From positions 1 to 64,000 of the forward strand of contig CANHVU010000019.1 of assembly GCA_947464275.1 (NCBI GenBank): DNA of 64,000 bases, given 5' to 3'. Source of the stretch: Bacteroidota bacterium. Lineage in GTDB: Bacteria > Bacteroidota > Bacteroidia > UKL13-3. The position numbers and the translations under genes are program-made. Positions 1-8,486 of the stretch are shown here, piece by piece (position 1 is the stretch's first letter; each line of letters opens with the position of its first letter). A model generated the notes under the pieces. The model saw only the letters and a program-made list of their open reading frames with translations, did not search any database and had not been told where the DNA came from.

Positions 1-138
1 ATAACAGAAGGATGGGATGGAAACGACCAAAAATCAGGAGGAGAGTGCCAACAAGATGCTTATGTTTATCAAATATTTGCTACCAGTTACAGTGGTAAAA
101 AATACCAATACGCAGGTTCTATTACTTTATTAAGGTAA
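1..138 (+). CDS. T9SS type B sorting domain protein, C-terminal fragment
   Basis: This is the 3' end of a gene that begins before the window. Frame 1 is open from base 1 to a TAA at 136-138 and gives 45 residues. They contain a GWDGN motif, then QDAYVYQI, and end in a beta-strand-like GSITLLR. That pattern is the end of the gliding-motility-associated (CHU_C, type B) C-terminal domain, which sends proteins through the type IX secretion system. The 53091-56102 protein ends in the same way. The function of the missing N-terminal part cannot be seen. Confidence 0.8.
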   Translation: MTEGWDGNDQKSGGECQQDAYVYQIFATSYSGKKYQYAGSITLLR

Positions 139-165
139 TTGATTTGAAAACTAAATAGTAAGAAA

Positions 166-196
166 TTTGCATTTATAAATAATTATCTTACTTTTG
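166..196 (+). promoter_or_regulatory. Bacteroidota-type promoter of rimP-nusA
   Basis: TTTG at 166-169 is followed after 19 bases by TACTTTTG at 189-196. This matches the Bacteroidota housekeeping consensus TTTG-N17-23-TAnnTTTG exactly. Transcription would start near 201-204, just before the hairpin at 216-239. The promoter overlaps a TTG codon at 194, which therefore cannot be the rimP start. Promoter activity is inferred from the motif. Confidence 0.7.
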
Positions 197-215
197 AAAA
201 GTATTAATAACATTG

Positions 216-246
216 AAGAGGGGACAAAAGTCCCCTCTTTTATTTT
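216..246 (+). promoter_or_regulatory. rimP leader hairpin (terminator-like attenuator)
   Basis: A perfect 10-bp stem (216-225 with 230-239) closes an AAAA tetraloop and is followed by TTTATTTT. It looks like an intrinsic terminator, but it lies after the promoter at 166-196 and only about 10 bases before the rimP ATG at 251. It would therefore be at the very 5' end of the rimP-nusA mRNA. Attenuation or mRNA protection is an inference. A structured leader before rimP/nusA is known in other bacteria, and NusA itself acts on terminator hairpins. Confidence 0.65.
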
Positions 247-250
247 AAAA

Positions 251-715
251 ATGGATATAATTGAACAGTTAACAGTATGGGCAAATGAGCACCTCGCTTC
301 ACATTTGTTTTTAGTAAGTATTGAGCAAAAACTTGGTAGTAAAAAAATAAGTGTTTTTGTGGATGGTGATAATGGAGTAACAATTGAGGAATGCAGGTTG
401 TTGAGTAAACATTTGTCTGGGCATTTAGATGAAATGGAATATGGAGAAGAGCCATACACACTTGAAGTTTCATCGCCAGGTGCCGAAAATCCTTTAAAAT
501 TATTTAGACAATACAACAAGCATGTAGGAAGGGAGTTATTGATTACCTTGAATCAAAATACAGAGCTTTTAGGAAGATTGGAAAGTATTGAAGGCGATAT
601 TTTGACATTACATTTAAAGGATAAGAAAAAGGATTATAAAGCTAAAGAAACAATTCTTAAACAAATAAAATTTAACGATATAAAAGAAAGTGTGGTTCAG
701 TTAAGTTTTAAATAA
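251..715 (+). CDS. rimP: Ribosome maturation factor RimP
   Basis: RimP assists late maturation of the 30S ribosomal subunit. The ATG at 251 gives 154 residues, the usual family length, beginning MDIIEQLTVWANEHL. The N-terminal half carries the family core (KISVFVDGDNGVTIEECRLL, then LEVSSPGAENPL near residues 77-88). The C-terminal half is a small SH3-like barrel with a GRLESIEGDILTLHL stretch. The frame stays open upstream to a TTG at 194, but that codon lies in the promoter and the extension would encode the hairpin, so I reject it. nusA follows after 50 bases, the usual rimP-nusA pair. Confidence 0.93.
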   Translation: MDIIEQLTVWANEHLASHLFLVSIEQKLGSKKISVFVDGDNGVTIEECRLLSKHLSGHLDEMEYGEEPYTLEVSSPGAENPLKLFRQYNKHVGRELLITLNQNTELLGRLESIEGDILTLHLKDKKKDYKAKETILKQIKFNDIKESVVQLSFK

Positions 716-765
716 TTGGATTGAGTATTTTTGAATTAATTAAAAGAAATAAATTATAAAACAAT

Positions 766-2001
766 ATGCATAGTGCAGGACTGATAGACTCCTTTGGTGA
801 GTTTAAAGAATTTAAAAACATTGATAGAGCAACACTTCAGCGAGTGTTGGAAGATGTGTTTAGAACCATGTTACGCAAAAAATTTGTTACTGATGATAAC
901 TTTGATGTAATTATCAATGACAAAAGTGGTGACTTAGAAATTTGGCAAAATAGAAATATTGTTCATGATGGAGAGGTAGAAAATCCAAGAACTCAAATTG
1001 CATATAGTGATGCAATTAAAATTGAGCCTGATTTTGAAATTGGTGAAGATGTAACTGAAGAAGTAGGGATGGCTGTTTTTGGTCGTAGAGCTATTTTATC
1101 AGCGCGTCAAACGTTGTTAGGTAAAGTTTTAGAATTAGAGAAAGACGAGCTTTACAAAAAATATAAAGATAAAGTTGGTGAAATTGTAATTGGTGAAGTT
1201 TATCAAATTTGGAAAAAAGAAATTATGGTGCTTGATGAAGAAGGCAACGAATTATTACTTCCAAAAACTGAAATGATTCCTGCTGATCATTACAAAAAAG
1301 GTGAACCAATCAAAGCAATTGTATTACGTGTAGAAATGCACAATGGTAGCCCAAGAATTATACTTTCTAGAACTTCACCAATGTTCTTAGAACGTTTATT
1401 TGAATTAGAAGTTCCTGAAATTATTGATGGATTAATCAATATCAAGAAAATTGTTCGTGAGCCAGGTAAACGTGCTAAAGTAGCAGTTGAAAGTTACGAT
1501 GATAGAATTGATCCTGTAGGTGCATGTGTGGGTATGAAAGGAAGCCGTATTCACGGAATTGTTCGCGAATTACGTAATGAAAACATTGATGTAATTAACT
1601 ATACCAATAATTTACAATTATTAGTTACACGTGCTTTAAGTCCTGCAAAAATTACTAGTATTAAAGTAGAAGAAGCTGATAAGCGAGTTTCTGTTTTCTT
1701 AAAACCAGATCAAGTAAGTTTAGCTATTGGAAATGGTGGTAATAATATTAAACTAGCCGGTAAAATGGTTGGTTATGAAATTGATGTATACCGTGATGGC
1801 GAGAGTGAGGGAGATGATATTGATTTAGATGAATTTACAGATGAAATTGATACTTGGATTATCGATCAATTGAAAAACATTGGTTTAGATACAGCTAAAG
1901 CAGTATTAGAAGTTAGCAATGAAGATTTAGTTCGCAGAACTGAATTAGAAGAAGAAACGGTAGTTGAAATCAAACGCATTCTTCAAGCAGAGTTTGAATA
2001 A
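766..2001 (+). CDS. nusA: Transcription termination/antitermination factor NusA
   Basis: NusA binds RNA polymerase and modulates pausing, termination and antitermination. The 411-residue protein has the N-terminal polymerase-binding domain (about 1-130), an S1 domain (about 135-200, GEIVIGEVYQIWKKEIMV) and tandem KH domains (about 230-370, with DPVGACVGMKGSRI and a second loop SLAIGNGGNNIKLA). A short acidic C-terminal region follows. There are no repeated C-terminal AR domains, as usual outside Proteobacteria. It is co-transcribed with rimP. A strong terminator follows directly instead of infB. Confidence 0.96.
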   Translation: MHSAGLIDSFGEFKEFKNIDRATLQRVLEDVFRTMLRKKFVTDDNFDVIINDKSGDLEIWQNRNIVHDGEVENPRTQIAYSDAIKIEPDFEIGEDVTEEVGMAVFGRRAILSARQTLLGKVLELEKDELYKKYKDKVGEIVIGEVYQIWKKEIMVLDEEGNELLLPKTEMIPADHYKKGEPIKAIVLRVEMHNGSPRIILSRTSPMFLERLFELEVPEIIDGLINIKKIVREPGKRAKVAVESYDDRIDPVGACVGMKGSRIHGIVRELRNENIDVINYTNNLQLLVTRALSPAKITSIKVEEADKRVSVFLKPDQVSLAIGNGGNNIKLAGKMVGYEIDVYRDGESEGDDIDLDEFTDEIDTWIIDQLKNIGLDTAKAVLEVSNEDLVRRTELEEETVVEIKRILQAEFE

Positions 2002-2009
2002 CCAATATA

Positions 2010-2057
2010 AATTACATAAAAAAAGCAGCTGTAAAAAGCTGCTTTTTTTATGTAATT
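2010..2057. terminator. Bidirectional terminator between nusA and the glycosidase gene
   Basis: A 19-bp perfect stem (2011-2029 with 2038-2056) has a GC core GCAGC/GCTGC flanked by A and T runs on both sides. It can terminate nusA on the plus strand and the convergent gene at 2077-4146 on the minus strand. Confidence 0.9.
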
Positions 2058-2076
2058 TATTTGATACTTTTTAATT

Positions 2077-4146
2077 TTAATCAACTTGTATAAAAATAGG
2101 TAATTCAGTTAATTTATTTAAAGTAAAACCATTATTTTCTTTTGAAATTAATTCTTTGGTGAACAAATTATCGTTGGCTGATGGAGTATAAATAGTGGCT
2201 GTTTTATTGCCTTTAACGTTAAGGTTAAAGTTAAATATTTCTTTATTGTCAGAGGTATTACACCAAACTGCATAAATAAGTTTATTGCTGCTATTTGATT
2301 TAAAACAATATACATTCACATTTGCTTGTCCAGATGGTAATTCTTTCATGAACGTATAACCTTTCAATACATTTTTTAAACAAGCCATATAATACCACGA
2401 AATTTTCTTTTCATTGCCTGGTGCTCCTTTTACCATACCACTTGTCATGTATTGATTGCTAGTTTCAAATCCATAATCTTCAAAGTTGTATAAAAACGCG
2501 CGGTCAATTCCTGCTGCTGCTATTTCAAGAAAGCTTCGCAATAACCAACGACCTTGAGTTTCAAAACTACTTGTATTACCAATAGCCGGTGCTGCTTGTG
2601 TTGAACCCTCGTTGGTATCGTATCCAAATTCAGTAAGCCAAATTTCAAGATTGGGTAAATGTGCATTACGGTAAGCCACTACTTCTTTCAATTTGTTTTT
2701 TAGTCCATCTTGCTCTGGGCTAATGCCCAAAATAGGTTGGCCTTTTCCTTCGTTTGAATTACAATAATGATGGAAATTAAGTACATCGGCTGGAAATTTT
2801 TGAGTTTTGTTTCGGTTATAATCGCTCCAAAGTTTCATGCCTTTTATAAATTCGATGTTTAAAGCAGCCAAACCTCCCATTACAAATTTCATATTTGGGT
2901 CAGCATTTTTTACACCTACATTTTTACCTAAAGTGCCTTCGTGTGCATCGTAATCGGCACTACACATGGCAGCAAACTGAAATGGACTAAAATACGAAGC
3001 AGCAGGATGCCACCATTTATCGGGCTCGTTCCAGTTTTCGATTGATTTTACTACATTTAAACCAGAAACAATTGGTTGTAACTCGTTATTTGGGCCAAAT
3101 TTATTCTTATCCAATTTAAGTAAACTCTTGTCAACGGCATTGCTACCATAGCGCGCGGCATATTGAAACAAATAATCGGCATGCGCTTTATACGATGCAG
3201 GATTATTAGGATTTTGCCCTATAAAAACTGGTTTGTTATTTTCATTATCGCCATTTATAAAATACAAAGCCGATGTTTGTAAACATGGATTTAACTCAAT
3301 TCCTGCTCCTGTTAAACGTTTGTAATCTTCATCGGTATGGCGTAAACCAAAATCAGGACTAAAGTTGTAAAAATTATCAGGATAAGGTTTGTAACCTGCC
3401 AAAGGATTGTTGTGGTTATTTTGGTCGTAACCGGCATCGTTCCAATTCCAAGTATGGAATTCACGTAATGCACTAACACTGCCGCTTACCAGTTTTTCGT
3501 TTTCCCATAATCCGCCTGTAGCACCCATCAGCTTATCCATGGTAGGAAGTTTTCTTTCAGTATTCGTTTGGTTGATAGGAATTTTATAATCAACTATTTT
3601 ACTACCAAAAAGAACTACTTCGGCTATGTCTTTTACTTTAATATTAAACTCTATCATTACATAGCGGCTGCTATCGTTTAGGGTTAAATTATCCCATTGG
3701 TCGCGGTTACGTTTGGTGGTTATATAACCTTTTGATCGCCATTTACTGGGGTTTCCGGTATAAATAAATATAGAATCTTTACCTCGCCAACCGCCAGCTA
3801 ATTCAAAAAAAGAAATACCACTTAATTGGTATTGGCCTTGTAAATCAAAAATAAATTGTGCTTTGTTATATCGTTGGTCGCCAGGTAATAAAAACTCACT
3901 TCGGGCTACTTGTAAATTTTGTTCATCAACCAAAGTACTAAATGGACTAGACCCAAAACAACCACAATTGGAATAAACCATGCTTGGATTTAAAATAATT
4001 TGTTTGTCGGTAGCGCGTGTATCTGAGTAAACGGTATTGTTTACAGGACCATAAACGCCCCCATCTTCTAGGTTACTATTTCCAAAAGTGCATTTCTGGA
4101 AGTTGAGTAATAAAAACAAAAATATAAGGGTGTTAATGCTTTTCAT
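2077..4146 (-). CDS. Secreted glycoside hydrolase, clan GH-A-like
   Basis: This 689-residue protein begins with a signal peptide (about 1-22, a leucine/phenylalanine-rich core). Residues about 60-185 look like a beta-sandwich with discoidin-like carbohydrate-binding character (SGISFFELAGGWRGKDSIFIYTG). The region from about 205 to 600 looks like a TIM barrel. It holds the two clan-A landmarks: a likely acid/base glutamate E374 in NWNEPDKWW and a likely nucleophile E506 in WLTEFGYDTN. The last 80 residues form a beta domain. It probably hydrolyses a polysaccharide outside the cytoplasm. The substrate and exact GH family (possibly GH39-like) are not determinable here. It is monocistronic and convergent with nusA. 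Confidence 0.72.
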   Translation of the reverse strand: MKSINTLIFLFLLLNFQKCTFGNSNLEDGGVYGPVNNTVYSDTRATDKQIILNPSMVYSNCGCFGSSPFSTLVDEQNLQVARSEFLLPGDQRYNKAQFIFDLQGQYQLSGISFFELAGGWRGKDSIFIYTGNPSKWRSKGYITTKRNRDQWDNLTLNDSSRYVMIEFNIKVKDIAEVVLFGSKIVDYKIPINQTNTERKLPTMDKLMGATGGLWENEKLVSGSVSALREFHTWNWNDAGYDQNNHNNPLAGYKPYPDNFYNFSPDFGLRHTDEDYKRLTGAGIELNPCLQTSALYFINGDNENNKPVFIGQNPNNPASYKAHADYLFQYAARYGSNAVDKSLLKLDKNKFGPNNELQPIVSGLNVVKSIENWNEPDKWWHPAASYFSPFQFAAMCSADYDAHEGTLGKNVGVKNADPNMKFVMGGLAALNIEFIKGMKLWSDYNRNKTQKFPADVLNFHHYCNSNEGKGQPILGISPEQDGLKNKLKEVVAYRNAHLPNLEIWLTEFGYDTNEGSTQAAPAIGNTSSFETQGRWLLRSFLEIAAAGIDRAFLYNFEDYGFETSNQYMTSGMVKGAPGNEKKISWYYMACLKNVLKGYTFMKELPSGQANVNVYCFKSNSSNKLIYAVWCNTSDNKEIFNFNLNVKGNKTATIYTPSANDNLFTKELISKENNGFTLNKLTELPIFIQVD

Positions 4147-4450
4147 ATATGAAATTTTGCGCTGAAATTTATAGTTGCAAACTATATTACTCTAGTTAAA
4201 AATCAATGTTGAGTTATAATAAACTAATTGTTGATTGATTAGTAAAATGTATTTTAGGTTTTTGCTTAATTGTTTTCAGTTTTTTAAATTATATATTTAC
4301 AAAAAGTTGAAACTTTTTAGATTTTGTCAGGTTAATTTTATTAATTGTAAATATAACAAGTAAATTGTCAGTTAGCTGTCTTATTGCTGATATCCATTTA
4401 TACATAACCAAAGTATATCTTTTTATTTGCATTCAATAAAAGAAACAAAA
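4147..4450. other. Intergenic region between divergent genes
   Basis: This AT-rich stretch of 304 bases separates the glycosidase gene (minus) from msrB (plus) and should hold both promoters. I found no exact TAnnTTTG box. Near matches are TATAGTTTG read on the minus strand close to the glycosidase start and TTTATTTG at 4422-4429 before msrB. No ORF, RNA gene or hairpin stands out. Confidence 0.4.
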
Positions 4451-4996
4451 ATGAAACAACTAACTTTCAAAAAAACAGAAAAACAAATAGCAATGGTTTT
4501 CCTTTTTATTGCTATTCTTTGCCAAATGGCATTTACTTCGTGTAATGAAAACGATTCACAATTTAAAACAAATAGTTATACCATGACAAACGATGATTCA
4601 ACCATAGTAAACAAAATGGATTCGGAATGGAAAGCCCAACTAACTCCCGAGCAATATTATGTATTGCGCCAAAAAGGAACCGAACGTCCATTTACCAGTA
4701 AGTTTGAAGACCATTACGATGGTGGAACATACACTTGTGCTGGATGTGGAAATGAATTATTTAAAAGCGATAGCAAATTTGATGCTGGCTGCGGTTGGCC
4801 TAGTTTTTACGAAGCATTAGATAGTACTAAAATTAAAACGGAAATTGATAAAACCCACGGAATGCAACGCGTTGAAATTATGTGTGCCAAATGTGGTGGA
4901 CATTTAGGCCATGTATTTGACGATGGACCAAAACCAACAGGCTTACGCTACTGTGTAAATGGTGCTGCCTTAGATTTTTTGAAAAAGAAAAAGTAG
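4451..4996 (+). CDS. msrB: Peptide-methionine (R)-S-oxide reductase MsrB, lipoprotein
   Basis: MsrB reduces methionine-R-sulfoxide in oxidised proteins. The catalytic domain (about 52-178) has the two zinc CxxC pairs (CAGC and CAKC), the GCGWPSF motif and the C-terminal RYCVNGAAL with the catalytic cysteine. The ATG at 4451 gives 181 residues. A hydrophobic segment ends in AFTSC, a lipobox, so the enzyme should be a lipoprotein outside the cytoplasm. A TTG eight codons upstream is a less likely start. It stands alone between unrelated genes. Confidence 0.93.
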   Translation: MKQLTFKKTEKQIAMVFLFIAILCQMAFTSCNENDSQFKTNSYTMTNDDSTIVNKMDSEWKAQLTPEQYYVLRQKGTERPFTSKFEDHYDGGTYTCAGCGNELFKSDSKFDAGCGWPSFYEALDSTKIKTEIDKTHGMQRVEIMCAKCGGHLGHVFDDGPKPTGLRYCVNGAALDFLKKKK

Positions 4997-5053
4997 CTTT
5001 TTGATGAGAATATTGCGAGTTACGAGTTGATAAAATTGCCCATTGTCAATTGC

Positions 5054-6181
5054 TTATTCTTCTATCGTTTTCAAGCAACTTTGCCATAGTAAATCAGCAG
5101 AAATGTTCCAGCTAAAAAGTGCCTGACGTTCGAAACCTTTGGTTATCAAAGTTTGTTGTAAATTGGTATCGGTATAAAGCATTTTCATTGCGTGGCAAAT
5201 ACTTTCAATACTTGTAGGATTTACCTGTATGCTGGCTGCTTCGCCAATTTCTTTCATAGATGAAGTATTACTACAAATAACGGGAACCCCACTCTGCATA
5301 GCTTCAATGATAGGAATTCCAAAACCTTCAAAAAGCGAAACATAACACATGGCAAATGCCGATGCGGTAACTTTTGCTAAATCTTCATTGCTTAAATAAC
5401 CTGTAAAAAGTACATCGTTTTTAAATTCCATTTGGTTATAAATGGCGTTAACTTTATCGGTTTTCCATGCCATTCGGCCAGTTAGCACCAATTTGTAGTT
5501 GCTATTGGTTTGTTTTTTGAAACTATCAAAAGCTTGCAATAAGGTAGCTACATTCTTGCGTGGATGAATAGAACCTACATATAAAAAGTAATCAAAGCCT
5601 TGGCTGTATTTGTTTTTTATAGCGGATTTTTCTTCAGTATTTAAAGGTTTAAAAAGCTCATTTGCACCATTATAAACCACATCAATTTTGTTGGGGTCAA
5701 TGCCATATTTTTGAACAATATCGTTTTTTGAATATTGGCTTACAGTGGCTAGTCTATTTACTTTTTTGGCAAATTTTGGAGTGTATTTACGCATGTATTT
5801 TAGCTGTATTTTCGAAATTCCATCTTCAAAATGTTCAAAAGCCAAATCATGAAAAACACATAATTGCTTCACTTGGGTGTTTAAACAAGCATATCCATCA
5901 GGACTTAAAAATAAATCGGGTTTATTTTTTTTTAGCCAAATGGCTATCGAAATATCAAACCAAATATACCACAAAACTGGGTGCCTGGCAGGTGGCGGAA
6001 TTACTACTGGAGTAACATTGCTAGCGAAAATATAGCTTTTGTCAAAAGGTCTATCAAATAAAAAGTAAAACTGAACGGTTGGGTTATTTAAAACTATGCG
6101 CTTAAGCGTTTCGTTGGTAAAATGACCAAAACCTTCTAGCTTATTTTTAAGTAAGAAACGAGTATTTACTGCTATTTTCAA
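5054..6181 (-). CDS. Glycosyltransferase family 4
   Basis: This 375-residue GT-B enzyme transfers a sugar from a nucleotide donor. The N-terminal half matches the family's acceptor domain. The C-terminal half has the donor-binding pattern FLYVGSIHPRKN (about 200-211) and FEGFGIPIIEAMQSGVPVI (about 282-300), including the E-x7-E motif. No signal peptide or membrane helix is seen. Translation begins at TTG (6179-6181), since no ATG is near. The gene starts 2 bases after the stop of the hybrid histidine kinase, so the two are probably co-transcribed and translationally coupled. Acceptor and sugar are unknown. Confidence 0.88.
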   Translation of the reverse strand: MKIAVNTRFLLKNKLEGFGHFTNETLKRIVLNNPTVQFYFLFDRPFDKSYIFASNVTPVVIPPPARHPVLWYIWFDISIAIWLKKNKPDLFLSPDGYACLNTQVKQLCVFHDLAFEHFEDGISKIQLKYMRKYTPKFAKKVNRLATVSQYSKNDIVQKYGIDPNKIDVVYNGANELFKPLNTEEKSAIKNKYSQGFDYFLYVGSIHPRKNVATLLQAFDSFKKQTNSNYKLVLTGRMAWKTDKVNAIYNQMEFKNDVLFTGYLSNEDLAKVTASAFAMCYVSLFEGFGIPIIEAMQSGVPVICSNTSSMKEIGEAASIQVNPTSIESICHAMKMLYTDTNLQQTLITKGFERQALFSWNISADLLWQSCLKTIEE

Positions 6182-6183
6182 AG

Positions 6184-8019
6184 TTATAAACTATTTTGAG
6201 AAGGCGCAACCAACCATTTGTAAAACATTTTTTCAAGAGTTTCTTTAACTACCGGTTTACTAACGTATTCATCCATTCCAGCATCAATACATTTTTCTTT
6301 TTCACCCAATAAAACTCCTGCTGTAAGTCCTATAATTGGTGTTCTGAATCCACTGTTTTCTAATTTTCTGATTGCTTCAGTAGCTTCGTAACCATTCATT
6401 ACAGGCATTTGTACATCCATTAATATAATATCTGGTCTTTGTTCCGAATATTTATTCACTGCATCTAGTCCATTTACGGCCTCATAAATTATAGCGTTTG
6501 GTAGTATTTTTTTAACAAGTATTTTTGAAAGAAAAATATTAACCGAGTTGTCATCTACAATAAGAATTGTGGTATTTTGTTTTAATTCCGAATTACCCAT
6601 GTTCTTGAGTAATAAACCATGATCAGTTGCATTGTTATCAGTTCCTAAAACAGATTCATCATTTACTTCAAAATTTACATCAAAATAAAAAGTGCTTCCT
6701 TTACCAAGTTCACTAACCACATTTAATTTACTTTTCATTAAGCCTAAAAGTTTATTTGAAATAGTGAGTCCTAAACCTGTACCTCCAAATCTCCTTGTAG
6801 TTGTGGAGTCTTCTTGTGTAAATGCTTCAAATATTTTTTCTTGATTTCTTTTATCAATACCAATTCCTGTATCAATAACTGAAAATCGAATGGTATTAGT
6901 TCCGTTTTTATGAACCGCAATTGTTTCAATTTTTAATTCAATAAAACCTTTATTGGTAAACTTTATGGCATTACCCAATAAGTTAATTAAAATTTGTCTT
7001 AGCCTCATTTTATCACCTTTTACCACAAGAGGGAGGTTGTCTGAAAGCGTTATGTTTAATTCTAATTTTTTCTGAATAGTCTGATACTTTATGGCTTCAA
7101 TAACCTGGTTAGAAAGTAATTTAATTTTAAAATTATCTATATCTAGCTCCAATTTACCAGCTTCAATTTTAGAGAAATCTAAAATATCATTAACCACATC
7201 AAGCAAGGTTTTAGCTGAGGTGTTAACAGTATTCATGTATTCCATTTGTGTTTCGGTTAAATTGGATTGCATGAGCAAGTCGCTAAAACCAATTACTCCA
7301 TTTAAAGGTGTTCTAATTTCGTGGCTCATATTAGCTAAAAATTCAGTTTTAGCTTTATTTGCGTCTTCTGCTTCCTTTTTTGATTGTTTTAAAATATCAA
7401 TATTGCTTTTTAATTGTTTACTTTGATTTTCTAAAATTCTTTGAGCAAGGGCAAGTTCATTGTTTTTTACCTCTTCTTGATTCTTTGCAATCTCTAATCT
7501 GTTAAAGTTGGAACTAATTGTAAAATTTGTTGCTATACCTAATGCTAGAGCAGGAATTACCGTAAACGAAAAATGTGTCCAATGGCCAGAAAAACCATTG
7601 GAGTATGCTATTAAAAGCCATAGAAATACACTAAAAGTTATAGTAGAAAAAAGTACCTTTTTAGATGTAATAATGATACCCGCACCTACAAATAGTAATA
7701 GTAAAAATGAGGTTTGCAATGGGTCGTTATAGAGCCACATGTGAACAAATGTATTTACAAAAGGAAACAAAAGTATAAAAAAGGATAACAGTAATGTTTT
7801 TTCAAAATGCACATTTGGCTTGTATAAATAAAGCCTCATGATGGCATAAAAAATAGAGGAGCAAATAGAGAGCGTAATTAAAATGTTTTTCTCTTTTCCT
7901 TCAGGCAATATAAAAACATGAGAGACGCTAAAAATTATGTATAAAATTACAAAACTTAAAGATATGGGCCTTAAGCTAGAATATGCAAATAAAATATGTG
8001 CTTTGTTAGTCTCTTTCAT
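6184..8019 (-). CDS. Hybrid sensor histidine kinase/response regulator
   Basis: This 611-residue two-component protein has a membrane-embedded N-terminus with about five or six helices (residues 15-170) and no obvious extracellular sensor domain. A coiled coil follows (about 175-225). Then come HisKA with phosphoacceptor H233 in [12 protein letters not shown], and an HATPase with the DTGIGID and [10 protein letters not shown] boxes. A C-terminal receiver domain carries the phosphoacceptor D535 in [12 protein letters not shown]. No DNA-binding output domain is present, so phosphate may pass to another protein or the receiver may act locally. The GT4 gene follows after 2 bases. Confidence 0.92.
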   Translation of the reverse strand: MKETNKAHILFAYSSLRPISLSFVILYIIFSVSHVFILPEGKEKNILITLSICSSIFYAIMRLYLYKPNVHFEKTLLLSFFILLFPFVNTFVHMWLYNDPLQTSFLLLLFVGAGIIITSKKVLFSTITFSVFLWLLIAYSNGFSGHWTHFSFTVIPALALGIATNFTISSNFNRLEIAKNQEEVKNNELALAQRILENQSKQLKSNIDILKQSKKEAEDANKAKTEFLANMSHEIRTPLNGVIGFSDLLMQSNLTETQMEYMNTVNTSAKTLLDVVNDILDFSKIEAGKLELDIDNFKIKLLSNQVIEAIKYQTIQKKLELNITLSDNLPLVVKGDKMRLRQILINLLGNAIKFTNKGFIELKIETIAVHKNGTNTIRFSVIDTGIGIDKRNQEKIFEAFTQEDSTTTRRFGGTGLGLTISNKLLGLMKSKLNVVSELGKGSTFYFDVNFEVNDESVLGTDNNATDHGLLLKNMGNSELKQNTTILIVDDNSVNIFLSKILVKKILPNAIIYEAVNGLDAVNKYSEQRPDIILMDVQMPVMNGYEATEAIRKLENSGFRTPIIGLTAGVLLGEKEKCIDAGMDEYVSKPVVKETLEKMFYKWLVAPSQNSL

Positions 8020-8261
8020 TTATAATTCCTAGTCGGATATCGCATGTATGATTTTGGTGCCAATATAGTTTTTATTACTGTTTAAAAGTATTATGATGGA
8101 TTATTAAATGGTTGTTTTTTTTATTGCTTTGACTATCTGTTTTTAAATGAATAACTTAGGCAGCCAAACAAACTAATTATATTTTTTTAATTCATAAATT
8201 TCAAAAACATTTATCACTATTCAAAATCTTATGTAGATTTATTCTAAATTGCGCCTCGATT

Positions 8262-8486
8262 ATGAATCTAACGCAACTAGGTTATGGTAAAAAAGCCGTT
8301 ATTACAAAAGTAAACGGACAAATATTGGCACTTAAGCTATTTGAAATGGGTATATTACCTGGCGAAGAAGTGGAGTTAGAAAATGTAGCGCCTTTTGGCG
8401 ATCCGATAGCTATTAATTTGAGTGAAAGTAAAGTGTGCTTGCGTATGCAAGATGCTAGTTGTATAGAAATTAAACTGATTGACTAA
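8262..8486 (+). CDS. feoA: Ferrous iron transport accessory protein FeoA
   Basis: This 74-residue SH3-like protein fits FeoA in size and pattern (GYGKKAVITKVNG, then LFEMGILPGEEVELENVAPFGDPIAI). FeoA helps the FeoB permease take up Fe(II). Its stop codon overlaps the start region of feoB, so the pair is a translationally coupled operon. The upstream region is shared with the divergent histidine kinase gene. I could not identify a Fur box there with confidence. Confidence 0.93.
   Translation: MNLTQLGYGKKAVITKVNGQILALKLFEMGILPGEEVELENVAPFGDPIAINLSESKVCLRMQDASCIEIKLID

Noticed and set aside
194-250. N-terminal extension of RimP from a TTG at 194
   Set aside because: The TTG lies inside an exact TAnnTTTG promoter box, and the extension would encode the leader hairpin. 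RimP proteins normally begin near the ATG at 251.
4427-4450. TTG start eight codons before the msrB ATG
   Set aside because: The ATG at 4451 gives a typical lipoprotein signal directly; the upstream codons add nothing family-like.
8020-8261. Fur box in the feoAB promoter
   Set aside because: No 19-bp palindromic Fur-like sequence could be placed with confidence; AT-richness gives many poor matches.
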